A program made the position numbers and the translations under genes. Shown one piece after another: positions 54,040 to 62,002 of a stretch of 64,000 nucleotides of DNA (position 1 is its first letter; each line of letters begins with the position of its first letter). The stretch is taken from assembly GCA_947449835.1 (NCBI GenBank), contig CANFSZ010000003.1:40359-104358 (forward strand), written 5' to 3'. This DNA is from Opitutia bacterium. GTDB lineage: Bacteria > Verrucomicrobiota > Verrucomicrobiia > Opitutales > Opitutaceae. Under the pieces are notes generated by a model. That model made no database searches. It had not been told where the DNA came from and saw only the letters and a list, made by a program, of their open reading frames with translations.

Positions 54040-54572
54040 ACCGTCGCGAAGCCCTGCGCCACACCGCGCTCGTCGCCGGGGCCGCCGCGCTTTGGGCCAG
54101 TTTGCCCACGCGCACATGGGCCGCGCTCGCCGCTCCAGCCGGCTGGGATGTCGCGGACGAAACGCTTCTCACGCTCATCGGCGATACGATCATTCCTGCG
54201 ACGGCCACCTCGCCCGGCGCGGGTGCGGTCGCGATCGGACGTTTTATTCTCACGCAAACCAACGATTGTTTTCCGCCCGAGGCTCGGGCGACGTTGCGTC
54301 GTGGCTTGAGCGACATCACCGCGTCGAGCCAACAACGCTTCGGAAAAAATTTTTCTGCCCTCGACGTCGGGCAACGCGAGCGTGTGTTGACCGAATACGA
54401 AACCCAGTCCGTCGCCGCGCCGCATCCGTTTCGTCACATCAAAGAGCTCACCGTGCTCGGCTATTTCACCGCGGAAGCCGGCGCGACGCAGGCGTTGCGC
54501 TACGATCCGATTCCCGGCGCGTTTCGTGGTTCGGTGAAACGGGGGCCCGGCGATCGCAGTTGGGCGCTTTGA
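54036..54572 (+). CDS. Gluconate 2-dehydrogenase subunit 3 family protein with Tat signal
   Basis: This 178-residue small subunit of GMC-type membrane dehydrogenases is chosen from ATG 54036, which gives a four-base overlap (ATGA) with the GMC gene. The N-terminus MNRREALRHTALVAGAAALW is a twin-arginine signal. The body (ADETLLTLIGDTIIPATATSPGAGAVAIGRFI) matches subunit 3 of gluconate 2-dehydrogenase. In that system the small subunit carries the Tat signal and delivers the folded FAD subunit across the membrane. It is the last gene of the cluster and converges with the aldose-epimerase-like gene after only 3 bp. Confidence 0.9.
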   Translation: MNRREALRHTALVAGAAALWASLPTRTWAALAAPAGWDVADETLLTLIGDTIIPATATSPGAGAVAIGRFILTQTNDCFPPEARATLRRGLSDITASSQQRFGKNFSALDVGQRERVLTEYETQSVAAPHPFRHIKELTVLGYFTAEAGATQALRYDPIPGAFRGSVKRGPGDRSWAL

Positions 54573-54575
54573 GCT

Positions 54576-55730
54576 TCAGCCGTCGCCGCGCAAAAATTCG
54601 AGATCGAGCGCGAGTGAGGTTTTCCGGCCGCTGGCCGCGGTGATCACGACGCCCGAGCCGTCAGATTTCGCGCTGACGTCGGCCACGAGATCGAATCCGC
54701 GCGGAATCGAGGCGACGGCAAAAATATGAGGCACGCGCAGTGGTTTTTTTGGCGTGAGTTTAACAGTCGTCGGATAACCGGCACGGGAAAGTGCGTTGGG
54801 TTGCGCTGACTCCGCTTGGCCGAAATGAAAATACGAAGTCGTTTCCTCAAGCCCGAGCACGTGGCGGTGGCGTCCGTTCCACGGCGCGTAGTGGCGTCCG
54901 CCGTTGGAGTGCCAAAGAATCGTGTGCCGCAGGATCGCGGAATTTTTAAATTGGAGAAACAGCCAGCCTTCTTCGGGAAACGTCACCGCGCTCCAACCGA
55001 GCGTGCGGCCCGGTGCGCCCACGAGCATCACGAGATCTTCATAGCCCGCGCGCGCCGGGTAGCGCGTGAGATCGGTGGTGCCGCCATTCGCCAAAGGCAC
55101 GGCGGCCAGATTTTTAAACCGCGCGCCCGTTTTCAGCGCGGAATATCCGCCCAGCGCCGGATCTTCAAACGGCACGGGCGACACTTGGCCCCATTCCCAA
55201 CCGCCGGCCGAAATACGCGCGGCTCCTTCGGCTCCGGGCATCTGCAAACACGGATGCGTCCCCAGCGTCAGCGGCCCGGTGAAACCACTCAGCGTGTGCT
55301 CGACGTAGATGGCGTTGTGACCCGCCCGCAAACTCACGCGTTTATCGATGACGCCGCGTCGTACTTTAGTTTTAAGCTGAACGTGTAGCGCCGTCGCGTC
55401 ATGCGTCTGGGTAGCGTCGATAAACGTCCAATCGCCATTGGCGGATTCGCCGTGTGGAGGATGTTGTTCGCTGCGCCATTTCGTGTTGTTGCCACCAAAC
55501 GGCGCGCAGAAAAAATCTCCGCGCAACGCTTGCAACAGCGGGGGCGAACCTGCCGGTAGTTTTTCGTCGCGCCACGGCGCCACGGCGAAGGGTTGCACGG
55601 TGCGGCCGTTGGCTAATTTAAATGTGGCCGGTCCCAACATGCCGGCGGTGCGGGTGACGAAGGTTTCGACTCCGCGGTTTTTGAGACGCCAGCTGGGTTG
55701 ACCGAGTTTGATGGAGAGGGGTGCAGCCAT
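54576..55730 (-). CDS. Aldose 1-epimerase-like carbohydrate-binding protein
   Basis: This 384-residue protein with a galactose mutarotase-like beta-sandwich pattern starts at ATG 55730 (MAAPLSIKLGQPSWRLKN). Suggestive segments are LRGDFFCAPFGGNNTKW, VEHTLSGFTGPLTLGTHPCLQMPG (family His region), and LWHSNGGRHYAPWNGRHRHVLGLEETTSYFHFG. The closest named groups are aldose 1-epimerase and DUF4432; I cannot decide between them. It has no signal peptide. It faces the end of the sugar-oxidation cluster (3 bp) and is divergent from the VTT gene (94 bp). Confidence 0.65.
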   Translation of the reverse strand: MAAPLSIKLGQPSWRLKNRGVETFVTRTAGMLGPATFKLANGRTVQPFAVAPWRDEKLPAGSPPLLQALRGDFFCAPFGGNNTKWRSEQHPPHGESANGDWTFIDATQTHDATALHVQLKTKVRRGVIDKRVSLRAGHNAIYVEHTLSGFTGPLTLGTHPCLQMPGAEGAARISAGGWEWGQVSPVPFEDPALGGYSALKTGARFKNLAAVPLANGGTTDLTRYPARAGYEDLVMLVGAPGRTLGWSAVTFPEEGWLFLQFKNSAILRHTILWHSNGGRHYAPWNGRHRHVLGLEETTSYFHFGQAESAQPNALSRAGYPTTVKLTPKKPLRVPHIFAVASIPRGFDLVADVSAKSDGSGVVITAASGRKTSLALDLEFLRGDG

Positions 55731-55824
55731 GCGGAAAAGCACACGTAGGGGTTCAACTCGAGGCAAGCGTGGGCCGCATGCCCCATGCTTGCTAGGAGCC
55801 CAAACCTTGCCAACGTCCAATGCG

Positions 55825-56553
55825 ATGTCTCGTCCCACCCCATCAGATCCTGCCGTTCCGCCCGGCCTCATGCGCCGACTCGGAGCCGCGGGTCCGTTCG
55901 CGATTTTGTTGTCGTTTTGGCCGCCGGTGGGGTCGTTATTTTTAATCGCTTCACTCACGCAACTCGGTCCGTGGCTGCGTTCACACGATGCGGTAGGGTT
56001 GCTGATTTATTTTTTAGTCATCGGATTTTTGCTGGGCGTTTCTTTCGTGCCGACGTACGCGAGTGCTATTTTGGCGGGTTGGGCTTTTGGTTTCGGCAAA
56101 GGCTCGTTGATCGCCATTGTCACGATCACGGCATCTTCGTTGCTCGCTTACGCGGTGGCCCGCTGGATCGCCCGCGATCGCGTCCTCGAGATCATTCGCG
56201 AGCGACCCAAGTGGCACGCGATTTATCAGGCTTTGGTCGGTAAACATTTTGCCCGGACGCTTCTCGTCGTCACGTTGATGCGGGTGCCGCCGTTGTCGCC
56301 GTTTGCGTTGGCGAATTTTGCTCTCGCCGCGGCGCGCGTACCGCTCGGCACGTACACGCTGGGTACGTTTTTAGGTATTTTGCCTCGCACCATCGTCACT
56401 GCCTTTGCTGCCGCGCAAGTGGAACAACTCGACCTTAACAATCTCGGTCAATCGTGGGTGAAAATGGTCGGCATCGCGCTGACGATCGCGGCGTGCATCG
56501 GGCTCGGTGTATTGGCCAACCGAGTATTGCGCGAGATGACATCTACCAAGTAA
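55825..56553 (+). CDS. VTT/DedA-like (TVP38/TMEM64 family) membrane protein
   Basis: This 242-residue multi-pass membrane protein starts at ATG 55825 (MSRPTPSDPAVPPGLMRRLG). It has about six hydrophobic segments. The VTT core motif is FVPTYASAILAGWAFGFGKGSL, followed by a return region LMRVPPLSPFALANFALAAARVPLGTYTLGTFLGILPRTI, which carries the conserved Arg and Pro residues of the TVP38/DedA superfamily. Relatives scramble or flip lipids such as undecaprenyl phosphate, but the role of this subgroup is not settled. It ends 31 bp before the GTG start of the alcohol dehydrogenase gene. Confidence 0.88.
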   Translation: MSRPTPSDPAVPPGLMRRLGAAGPFAILLSFWPPVGSLFLIASLTQLGPWLRSHDAVGLLIYFLVIGFLLGVSFVPTYASAILAGWAFGFGKGSLIAIVTITASSLLAYAVARWIARDRVLEIIRERPKWHAIYQALVGKHFARTLLVVTLMRVPPLSPFALANFALAAARVPLGTYTLGTFLGILPRTIVTAFAAAQVEQLDLNNLGQSWVKMVGIALTIAACIGLGVLANRVLREMTSTK

Positions 56554-56584
56554 ACCGCCTCGCCGACGGATCGCCTCTGTTTTT

Positions 56585-57601
56585 GTGAAAGCTCTTTTTT
56601 ACCCCGCGTTTGATCAGCTTGAAATCCGCGACGTGCCCATGCCGGAACCGGCGGCCGACGAAGTGCTGTTGCGCGTCGCCGCTTGCGGACTTTGCGGCAG
56701 CGAACTCGAGACGTTTAAAAATCATAGCCCGCGTCGCCAGCCACCGCTGGTCATGGGCCACGAGTTTTGCGGGACGATTGCCGCGGTCGGCCCGGGCGGC
56801 GATGCGGCGCTCGTCGGGCGCAAATGCGTGAGCAATTCCCTGATTCCCTGCGGCCGTTGTGTGCGGTGCGCGCGCGGCGACACGCACCTGTGTGCGGATC
56901 GCCAGATTTTCGGGATGCACCGCGGCGGGGCGTTTGCTGAATACGTCCGCGTACCGACTCGCGTGCTGATCCCGTGGCCCGAGGAATTGACCGCGCAAGC
57001 CGCTTCGCTGGCCGAGCCGCTCGGCAACGGCGTGCACATCGTCAACCTCACGCGTCATTTACCTGTCCGCACCGCGCTTGTCATCGGCGCTGGGCCGATC
57101 GGTCTCATGTGCCAACAAGCGCTGCAGGCGATGCGGGGCGTGAGCACGATGGTCTGCGATCTTTCGATGGGTCGCCTTGCGGTGGCCCAAAAACTCGGGG
57201 CCACGCGAGTGGTCTCCTCGAAAAACGAAGACGTCGCCGCCGCCGCACTCGCGTGGACCGACGGCGAAGGCGTGGACTTGGTCGTCGACGCTGCGGGTTC
57301 GGCCGCGACGAAACGCCTCTCACTCGCTGCGCTCCGACCGGGCGGTGCGGCGGTCTGGATCGGCCTGCACGGAAACACGATGGAGTTCGATTCCTACGGC
57401 GTGACGTTGCCCGAGAAACAAATTTTCGGCACCTACGCCGCGAAGATCGAGGAACTGGCGGAAGCGCTCGAGCTCATGCGGAGTGGACGCGTCGATGTGA
57501 CTTCGTGGACGGAAACCGTACCGCTCGAATACGCGGTGCCGGCGTTTCATCGGATGTTGGTGCCCGGCGACAGTGACCTGAAGGCCGTTTTTATCCCGTA
57601 A
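56585..57601 (+). CDS. Zinc-dependent medium-chain alcohol/polyol dehydrogenase
   Basis: This 338-residue MDR dehydrogenase starts with GTG 56585. Landmarks are the catalytic zinc Cys in AACGLCGSE, GHEFCGTIAAVG (GHE), the structural zinc set C-x2-C-x2-C-x7-C in CGRCVRCARGDTHLC, and the Rossmann motif LVIGAGPIGLMCQQAL. It resembles sorbitol/threonine-type dehydrogenases. It is the first gene of a tight run (9 bp to the next gene) with a 2-hydroxyacid dehydrogenase, a cyclase and an SDR, which together suggest oxidation of a sugar or sugar acid. The substrate is not known. Confidence 0.9.
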   Translation: MKALFYPAFDQLEIRDVPMPEPAADEVLLRVAACGLCGSELETFKNHSPRRQPPLVMGHEFCGTIAAVGPGGDAALVGRKCVSNSLIPCGRCVRCARGDTHLCADRQIFGMHRGGAFAEYVRVPTRVLIPWPEELTAQAASLAEPLGNGVHIVNLTRHLPVRTALVIGAGPIGLMCQQALQAMRGVSTMVCDLSMGRLAVAQKLGATRVVSSKNEDVAAAALAWTDGEGVDLVVDAAGSAATKRLSLAALRPGGAAVWIGLHGNTMEFDSYGVTLPEKQIFGTYAAKIEELAEALELMRSGRVDVTSWTETVPLEYAVPAFHRMLVPGDSDLKAVFIP

Positions 57602-57610
57602 ATTTTACCC

Positions 57611-58591
57611 ATGAAAATCGTCCTCACCGACCACGGCTTTCCATCGATCGATCAAGAGCGCGCGCTCTTCGCCGCCGCCGGTCATGAGCTCGTCGTCGCG
57701 CAATGCAAGACGCCCGCCGAGCTGATACCGCTGTGCCGCGATGCCGATGCGTTGCTCGTCCAATGGGCCAACATCAGCCGCGAACTCATCGCGACCCTCG
57801 ATCGCTGCAAAGTCATCGTGCGCTACGGCATCGGCGTCGACAGCGTCGATCTGCAAGCTGCCGGTGAACGCGGTATTCCCGTCTGCAACGTCCCGGATTA
57901 CTGCATCGACGAAGTCGCTGATCACACGCTCGCGCTTGCCCTCGCACTGGCGCGCCAGATTCCGCAAACCGACGCCGCCGTTCGCGTCGGCACGTGGAAA
58001 ATCATGCCACCGTCGCCCTTCGCGGCGTTTCGCGACACGACTTTTGCTACGGCAGGTTTTGGCCGTATTGCGCGCGCCGTGTTGGCGCGGGCGAAAGCGT
58101 TCGGCTTCAAGCTCGCCGCTTACGATCCTTTCGTTGATGACGCCAGTTTTGCTGCCGCCGGTGTGCGGCGACTTGGGGCGGCCGAAGTGCTCCGTGAGGC
58201 GGGTATTCTTTCGCTGCATCTCCCGTTGACCGACGCGACGAAACATTTTCTCAACCGCGACTCGCTCGCGACCATGCGCCGCGATGCGATCATCGTGAAC
58301 ACCGCGCGCGGAGCCTTGATCGACACCGTCGCACTCGCCGCCGCGCTCACGGCGCGTACGGTGGGCGCCGCCGGGCTCGATGTTTACGAAACCGAGCCTT
58401 TGCCCGCCGACCATCCGTTGCGCGTCGCGCCCGGTGCTTTACTCACATCGCACACGGCGTGGTACAGCGCGGGCAGCGTGCCCGAGCTGCAGCGCAAGAG
58501 CGCCGAGGCGGTACTCGCTGGTTTGCGTGGCGGCGTGCTCGCCAACGTCGTCAACGCCCGCTTCTTTCCCGTCACCCCTCGCACCCCATGA
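57611..58591 (+). CDS. D-isomer-specific 2-hydroxyacid dehydrogenase
   Basis: This 326-residue NAD-dependent dehydrogenase of the PGDH/CtBP-like group has the nucleotide-binding loop TAGFGRIARAVLARAKAFG (one Gly of the usual pattern replaced by Ala), followed by AAYDPFVDDASF. The catalytic triad is visible: Arg in VNTARGALIDT, Glu in LDVYETEPLP, and His in LLTSHTAWYS. Members reduce or oxidise D-2-hydroxy acids such as phosphoglycerate, glycerate and sugar acids. Its stop overlaps the cyclase start by four bases, indicating translational coupling. Confidence 0.9.
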   Translation: MKIVLTDHGFPSIDQERALFAAAGHELVVAQCKTPAELIPLCRDADALLVQWANISRELIATLDRCKVIVRYGIGVDSVDLQAAGERGIPVCNVPDYCIDEVADHTLALALALARQIPQTDAAVRVGTWKIMPPSPFAAFRDTTFATAGFGRIARAVLARAKAFGFKLAAYDPFVDDASFAAAGVRRLGAAEVLREAGILSLHLPLTDATKHFLNRDSLATMRRDAIIVNTARGALIDTVALAAALTARTVGAAGLDVYETEPLPADHPLRVAPGALLTSHTAWYSAGSVPELQRKSAEAVLAGLRGGVLANVVNARFFPVTPRTP

Positions 58592-59220
58592 AATTCGTCG
58601 ATCTGTCGCATCCGCTCATCCACGGGCAGGCTAATTTCCCGATGGACCCTAAGTTGAGTATCATGACGCACTGCACGACGCAGACGCTCAAATACGCCAT
58701 GACCCACGTCAGCATGGCGACGCATCAAGGCACGCACCTCGACGCGATGTCGCACTTCGTCGATGGCGGGAAAACCATCGACCAGATGCCGCTCGATTGG
58801 TTTTACGGCGAAACGATTTTGCTGCGCATCCCCAAAGCTCCGCGCGAGGAAATCACCGTCGCCGATTTTCAAAAAATCGAGCACCAGCTGCAGCCCGGCG
58901 TGAAGCTCATTTATGAGACGGGCTGGCATCGTCAGTTTGGGCAGGAAAATTATTTTAGTGATTTCCCGAGCCTCACACAGGACGCGGCGCGTTATTTGGT
59001 TTCCCGGAAAATTCGCCTGCTCGGCATGGATACGCCTACGCCGAGTCGTGATTGGTTTGAGGTTCATCACATTCTGCTCGCGGCGAACGCCGAGGTCGTC
59101 GTCGTGGAAGGCCTGACCAATCTCGGTCAATTACCCGAGCGTTTCACCTTCGCTGGATTCCCGCTCAACTTTCACGGCCGCGACGGTTCGCCGATCCGCG
59201 CCGTGGCGATTTTGCCATGA
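58588..59220 (+). CDS. Cyclase family protein (kynurenine formamidase-like metal hydrolase)
   Basis: This 210-residue protein starts at ATG 58588 (MKFVDLSHPLIHGQANFPMD) with a four-base overlap of the previous gene. The metal-binding motif H-x-G-T-H-x-D-x-x-x-H is THQGTHLDAMSHF. Late landmarks are LLGMDTPTPSRDWF, EVVVVEGLTNL and FAGFPLNFHGRDGSPIRAVA. The family contains kynurenine formamidases and other amide or lactone hydrolases. In an operon of dehydrogenases, hydrolysis of a sugar lactone is a reasonable role, but that is an inference. Confidence 0.9.
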   Translation: MKFVDLSHPLIHGQANFPMDPKLSIMTHCTTQTLKYAMTHVSMATHQGTHLDAMSHFVDGGKTIDQMPLDWFYGETILLRIPKAPREEITVADFQKIEHQLQPGVKLIYETGWHRQFGQENYFSDFPSLTQDAARYLVSRKIRLLGMDTPTPSRDWFEVHHILLAANAEVVVVEGLTNLGQLPERFTFAGFPLNFHGRDGSPIRAVAILP

Positions 59221-59963
59221 GAGGCCTAAAAGGAAAAATCGCGCTCGTGACCGGCGGACTCGGCGATCTCGGTTACGCGTCCATCGTGCGGCTGGTCGAA
59301 GAAGGCTGCCGCGTGGCTTCGTTCGATCTTAAAACCGACGATGCACAAAAACTTTCCGCGCTCGGGGTTTTTCATCAAGCCGTCGACATCGCCGATGAAG
59401 CCGCGGTGAAAGTCGCGTGCGCTACGATCTTGGAAAAAATTGGCCCCGTCACGATTCTCGTGAATTGCGCCGCGCGATTTATTTTTCGCAGCGTCGATGC
59501 GACACCCGCGGAATGGAACGACATCCTCTCGGTTAACATCATCGGCACGTCGCTCGTCACCCAGAACATCCTGCCGCAGATGAAGGCGAGCGGTGGTGGC
59601 AGCATCATTAATTTTTCGTCGGTGAGTGGCTTCGTCGGGCAGGCGAATTTTTCGACGTACAACGCCACCAAGTTTGCGCTGCGCGGCCTCACCAAGTGTT
59701 GGGCGCAGGATTTTGCGCCGCATCACATTCGGGTGAACACGATTTGCCCGGGTTACATTTACACGTCGGCCTTCACGGATTCCTGCCAGAAACTGGGCTT
59801 GGATATCGCCGAGGAAGATCGGCGCGCTTCCGCGATGCACTTGCTGGGTCGGCAAGGTCAGCCGGCGGAAGTCGGCGCGGCGGTCGCTTTTTTGGCGAGC
59901 GACGACGCGTCGTTTATGACCGGCAGCGATCTCGTCGTAGATGGCGGCTACCTCGCGCGTTGA
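59217..59963 (+). CDS. Short-chain dehydrogenase/reductase (classical SDR)
   Basis: This 248-residue NAD(P)-dependent SDR has T-G-x-x-x-G-x-G as TGGLGDLG near the N-terminus and the active site Ser in NFSSVSGF and Tyr/Lys in YNATK. The C-terminal LGRQGQPAEVGAAVAFLASDDASFMTGSDLVVDGGY is typical. An acidic residue after beta-2 (SFDLKTDD) suggests NAD(H) preference. Its ATG overlaps the cyclase stop by four bases. It is the last gene of the run starting at 56585. Confidence 0.92.
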   Translation: MRGLKGKIALVTGGLGDLGYASIVRLVEEGCRVASFDLKTDDAQKLSALGVFHQAVDIADEAAVKVACATILEKIGPVTILVNCAARFIFRSVDATPAEWNDILSVNIIGTSLVTQNILPQMKASGGGSIINFSSVSGFVGQANFSTYNATKFALRGLTKCWAQDFAPHHIRVNTICPGYIYTSAFTDSCQKLGLDIAEEDRRASAMHLLGRQGQPAEVGAAVAFLASDDASFMTGSDLVVDGGYLAR

Positions 59964-59984
59964 GCGCGGGGCGGCGGCTGCGAC

Positions 59985-60209
59985 TTAGCGATGGCTGCGC
60001 GCGAGCTCGGCGGCGGTCGCCAGCTCGTAGCTGATTTTGCCTTCGGCGATTTCGCGCAAGGCGGTGTCTTCCGCAGAAAGTTTTTCCAACGACTCGATGA
60101 GCGGACGGTTGCCGCGCTTGAGCTGTTTCACGCGCAGGGAGACGACGTTCACGAGAATATTGGGATCTTCGATCACCTTGAGGGCGTTTTGGATGTAGTC
60201 GTCTCTCAT
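59985..60209 (-). CDS. rpoZ: DNA-directed RNA polymerase omega subunit
   Basis: This 74-residue omega subunit helps assemble RNA polymerase and contributes to ppGpp sensing in many bacteria. I chose ATG 60209 (MRDDYIQNALKVIEDPNILVNVVSLRVKQLKRG); the frame extends upstream without similarity. The segments LVNVVSLRVKQLKRGNRPLI and AEDTALREIAEGKISYE match the family. It is transcribed alone on the minus strand, converging on the SDR gene. The usual gmk/spoT partners are absent. Confidence 0.87.
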   Translation of the reverse strand: MRDDYIQNALKVIEDPNILVNVVSLRVKQLKRGNRPLIESLEKLSAEDTALREIAEGKISYELATAAELARSHR

Positions 60210-60403
60210 GGTAAGTTTAGGCTGGCCGCGAGCGGGTGTGGACCGGGCGCGAGGATCGCGGCGGGCCACCGTGTTCTCGGCGAGTTGCAACAGCTTAAAA
60301 AACGCCGGAGCCAAACGCGACGTTCATTCCAGAACGTACGCGTCCGATCGGGCAACCTGCTCGCGGGCCATGGCCTTGAAGCGATTAAAAGGTGCGATTC
60401 GAC
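60210..60403. other. Gap upstream of rpoZ
   Basis: This 194-bp gap lies between the uncharacterised ferritin-like gene and rpoZ, both on the minus strand, and presumably holds the rpoZ promoter. I see no convincing promoter hexamers. A short inverted repeat ACGTTC-N6-GAACGT lies at 60320-60337; its role is unknown. Confidence 0.4.
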
Positions 60404-61846
60404 TCAACCCGAAGTGCTTAATTCACGCAGATCGGCGCGCGCGGTCGCGTAACTCGTCGCAAAGGCGGCGATGCGTTCGTCGGGCTGGCGGGCGTGAACG
60501 CGGCACCATTCGCGGTACAGCGAGGGCCACCAGTTTTCGTGTTGGGTGAGGCCTTGCGCGCGGTAGGAATGCCAGTCGATGAGCACCTTCGACCAGCAGG
60601 CGTCGCCGTACTCGGTGGCTTTGCGCGGGTCGCCCATGACTTTGACGTACCAATCGCGGCCGATGCGCGCGTGCAGCACTTCGTCGGCCCAATCGTAATC
60701 TTGGATAAGCGCCGAAAACGCGTCGCCCGAGGCCACCCCGACTTCCCACTCAAAACGTTTCCCGGTTTTCGGCATCAGACCTTGTTCGATAAAATAGAGC
60801 ACCGCGTGACGCTCCAGCGGCGTGAGCTGCGTGTTGAGCGCGAGCGACCACGTGAAGTTTACGCGTACGAATTGCCGCCAATCGATCCCAGCGCGCACGA
60901 AACCGACTTCGCCCATCATCGCGTGGCGCGCTTCGTCCCAAAGCTGGCGCGTCAGGTCGACGGTGTAGTCCCAGGGCTTGCCGGGAGTTTCGGCGATGAT
61001 GCTCGCCATCATTTCGGGCACGTCGATTTCGCGCAGACGCTTGTAATACATCATGAGCGTCTTCGGCTCCGGCGGAAAGGTCTCGTCGTAGAGAAATGCT
61101 TCCGCGTGCACGCCCATGTTGTAGGAATCGGTGAAGCGCTCGTCGCGGCGCGGCGTGCCGTTGTAAACGTAGGGCTGCGCGGAGAAGTGGCGCTCGGGCG
61201 TGATACCTGCGGCGCTGGTTTCCTGCGGGGTGTGACCGTCGAGTGATCCAGCGAGATTCAGCAAACGTTCGAGTTGATGCGACCACGGCGCGAGGGCGGC
61301 GCGGCGTTCGGGCGCGAGGAGTTGCGCGAGGGCTTTTTCGCCGAAGGCGATCATTTCGCCGATCTCGATCAGCGCGAAGCGACAGAGGCGAAACGACGGA
61401 TGATCGACGAGGCGGTTGGTTTCGCGTTGGTGGCGTTCGAGGGCGTCGCGTAGCGCCGGCAGGGCGTGATGGTAAAGCCCGAGCAGGAGCGCATCGGTTT
61501 CGGGCGCGGCGCGGATCTCGTCGAAAAAAACATCGAGCGCAGGATGGGGCACGGCGTCGAGTCCGAGCGGCGGCTCGCGCATTTCGCCGACGCGAGTGCG
61601 CCAGGCGGCGGCGTGTTCGGCGCAATAATGCGCGTGCAGGCTGAACGCCATTTTCAGTTCGTAGATGGGCTCGGCGGTGAGGCGCTTGATGAAAATTTCG
61701 TGGAGCCGCCGCAGGGCCCAGTGGTGGCGTTTGAGTCGGGCAACGCATTCGTCGATGGAGAGCCCGGGCTGCATGGCTTCGGCAAACGAGGCGAGGCCGG
61801 CGAGGGGTGGCAGGTCGCGGTACGAGCGGTAGGTCGTGGGGTCCAT
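60404..61846 (-). CDS. Uncharacterised protein with ferritin-like ExxH motifs
   Basis: I do not recognise the 480-residue protein. It is helical in composition. Two E-x-x-H motifs stand out in the second half, DEARHAMMGE and WADEVLHARIG, and more acidic/His clusters lie in MAFSLHAHYCAEHAAAW and FRLCRFALIEIGEMIAFGEK. This spacing is like diiron carboxylate (ferritin-like) oxidases and hydroxylases, so a metal-dependent oxygenase is possible. I chose ATG 61846 (MDPTTYRSYRDLPPLAG); the upstream frame is unlike coding sequence. It is preceded by a terminator that ends gnd. Confidence 0.6.
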   Translation of the reverse strand: MDPTTYRSYRDLPPLAGLASFAEAMQPGLSIDECVARLKRHHWALRRLHEIFIKRLTAEPIYELKMAFSLHAHYCAEHAAAWRTRVGEMREPPLGLDAVPHPALDVFFDEIRAAPETDALLLGLYHHALPALRDALERHQRETNRLVDHPSFRLCRFALIEIGEMIAFGEKALAQLLAPERRAALAPWSHQLERLLNLAGSLDGHTPQETSAAGITPERHFSAQPYVYNGTPRRDERFTDSYNMGVHAEAFLYDETFPPEPKTLMMYYKRLREIDVPEMMASIIAETPGKPWDYTVDLTRQLWDEARHAMMGEVGFVRAGIDWRQFVRVNFTWSLALNTQLTPLERHAVLYFIEQGLMPKTGKRFEWEVGVASGDAFSALIQDYDWADEVLHARIGRDWYVKVMGDPRKATEYGDACWSKVLIDWHSYRAQGLTQHENWWPSLYREWCRVHARQPDERIAAFATSYATARADLRELSTSG

Positions 61847-61949
61847 GGTGGAGGGAACGGCTTTAACGTACTCGTCCGGCGCGGGTTGTCGCGTCTGGAA
61901 AGCATTTTTGCGGCGTGTTTTTCGTGGGTGTTTTTTTGCCCACAAAAAA

Positions 61950-61980
61950 GCCCCGGCGGATGAGGCCGGGGCGGAGTTTT
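61950..61980 (-). terminator. Rho-independent terminator after gnd
   Basis: GCCCCGGC at 61950-61957 pairs with GCCGGGGC at 61965-61972 around a seven-base loop. An A-rich run at 61943-61949 gives a U-tract on the minus strand, so it ends gnd transcription before the uncharacterised gene. A weak T-run on the other side (61977-61981) also allows partial plus-strand action. Confidence 0.85.
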
Positions 61981-62002
61981 TCAGGAGAAAAACGCAGCGA
62001 GC

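Noticed and set aside
60320..60337. ACGTTC-N6-GAACGT as a LexA or other operator
   Set aside because: The spacing does not fit known LexA motifs, and a single six-base-arm repeat is expected by chance at this scale.
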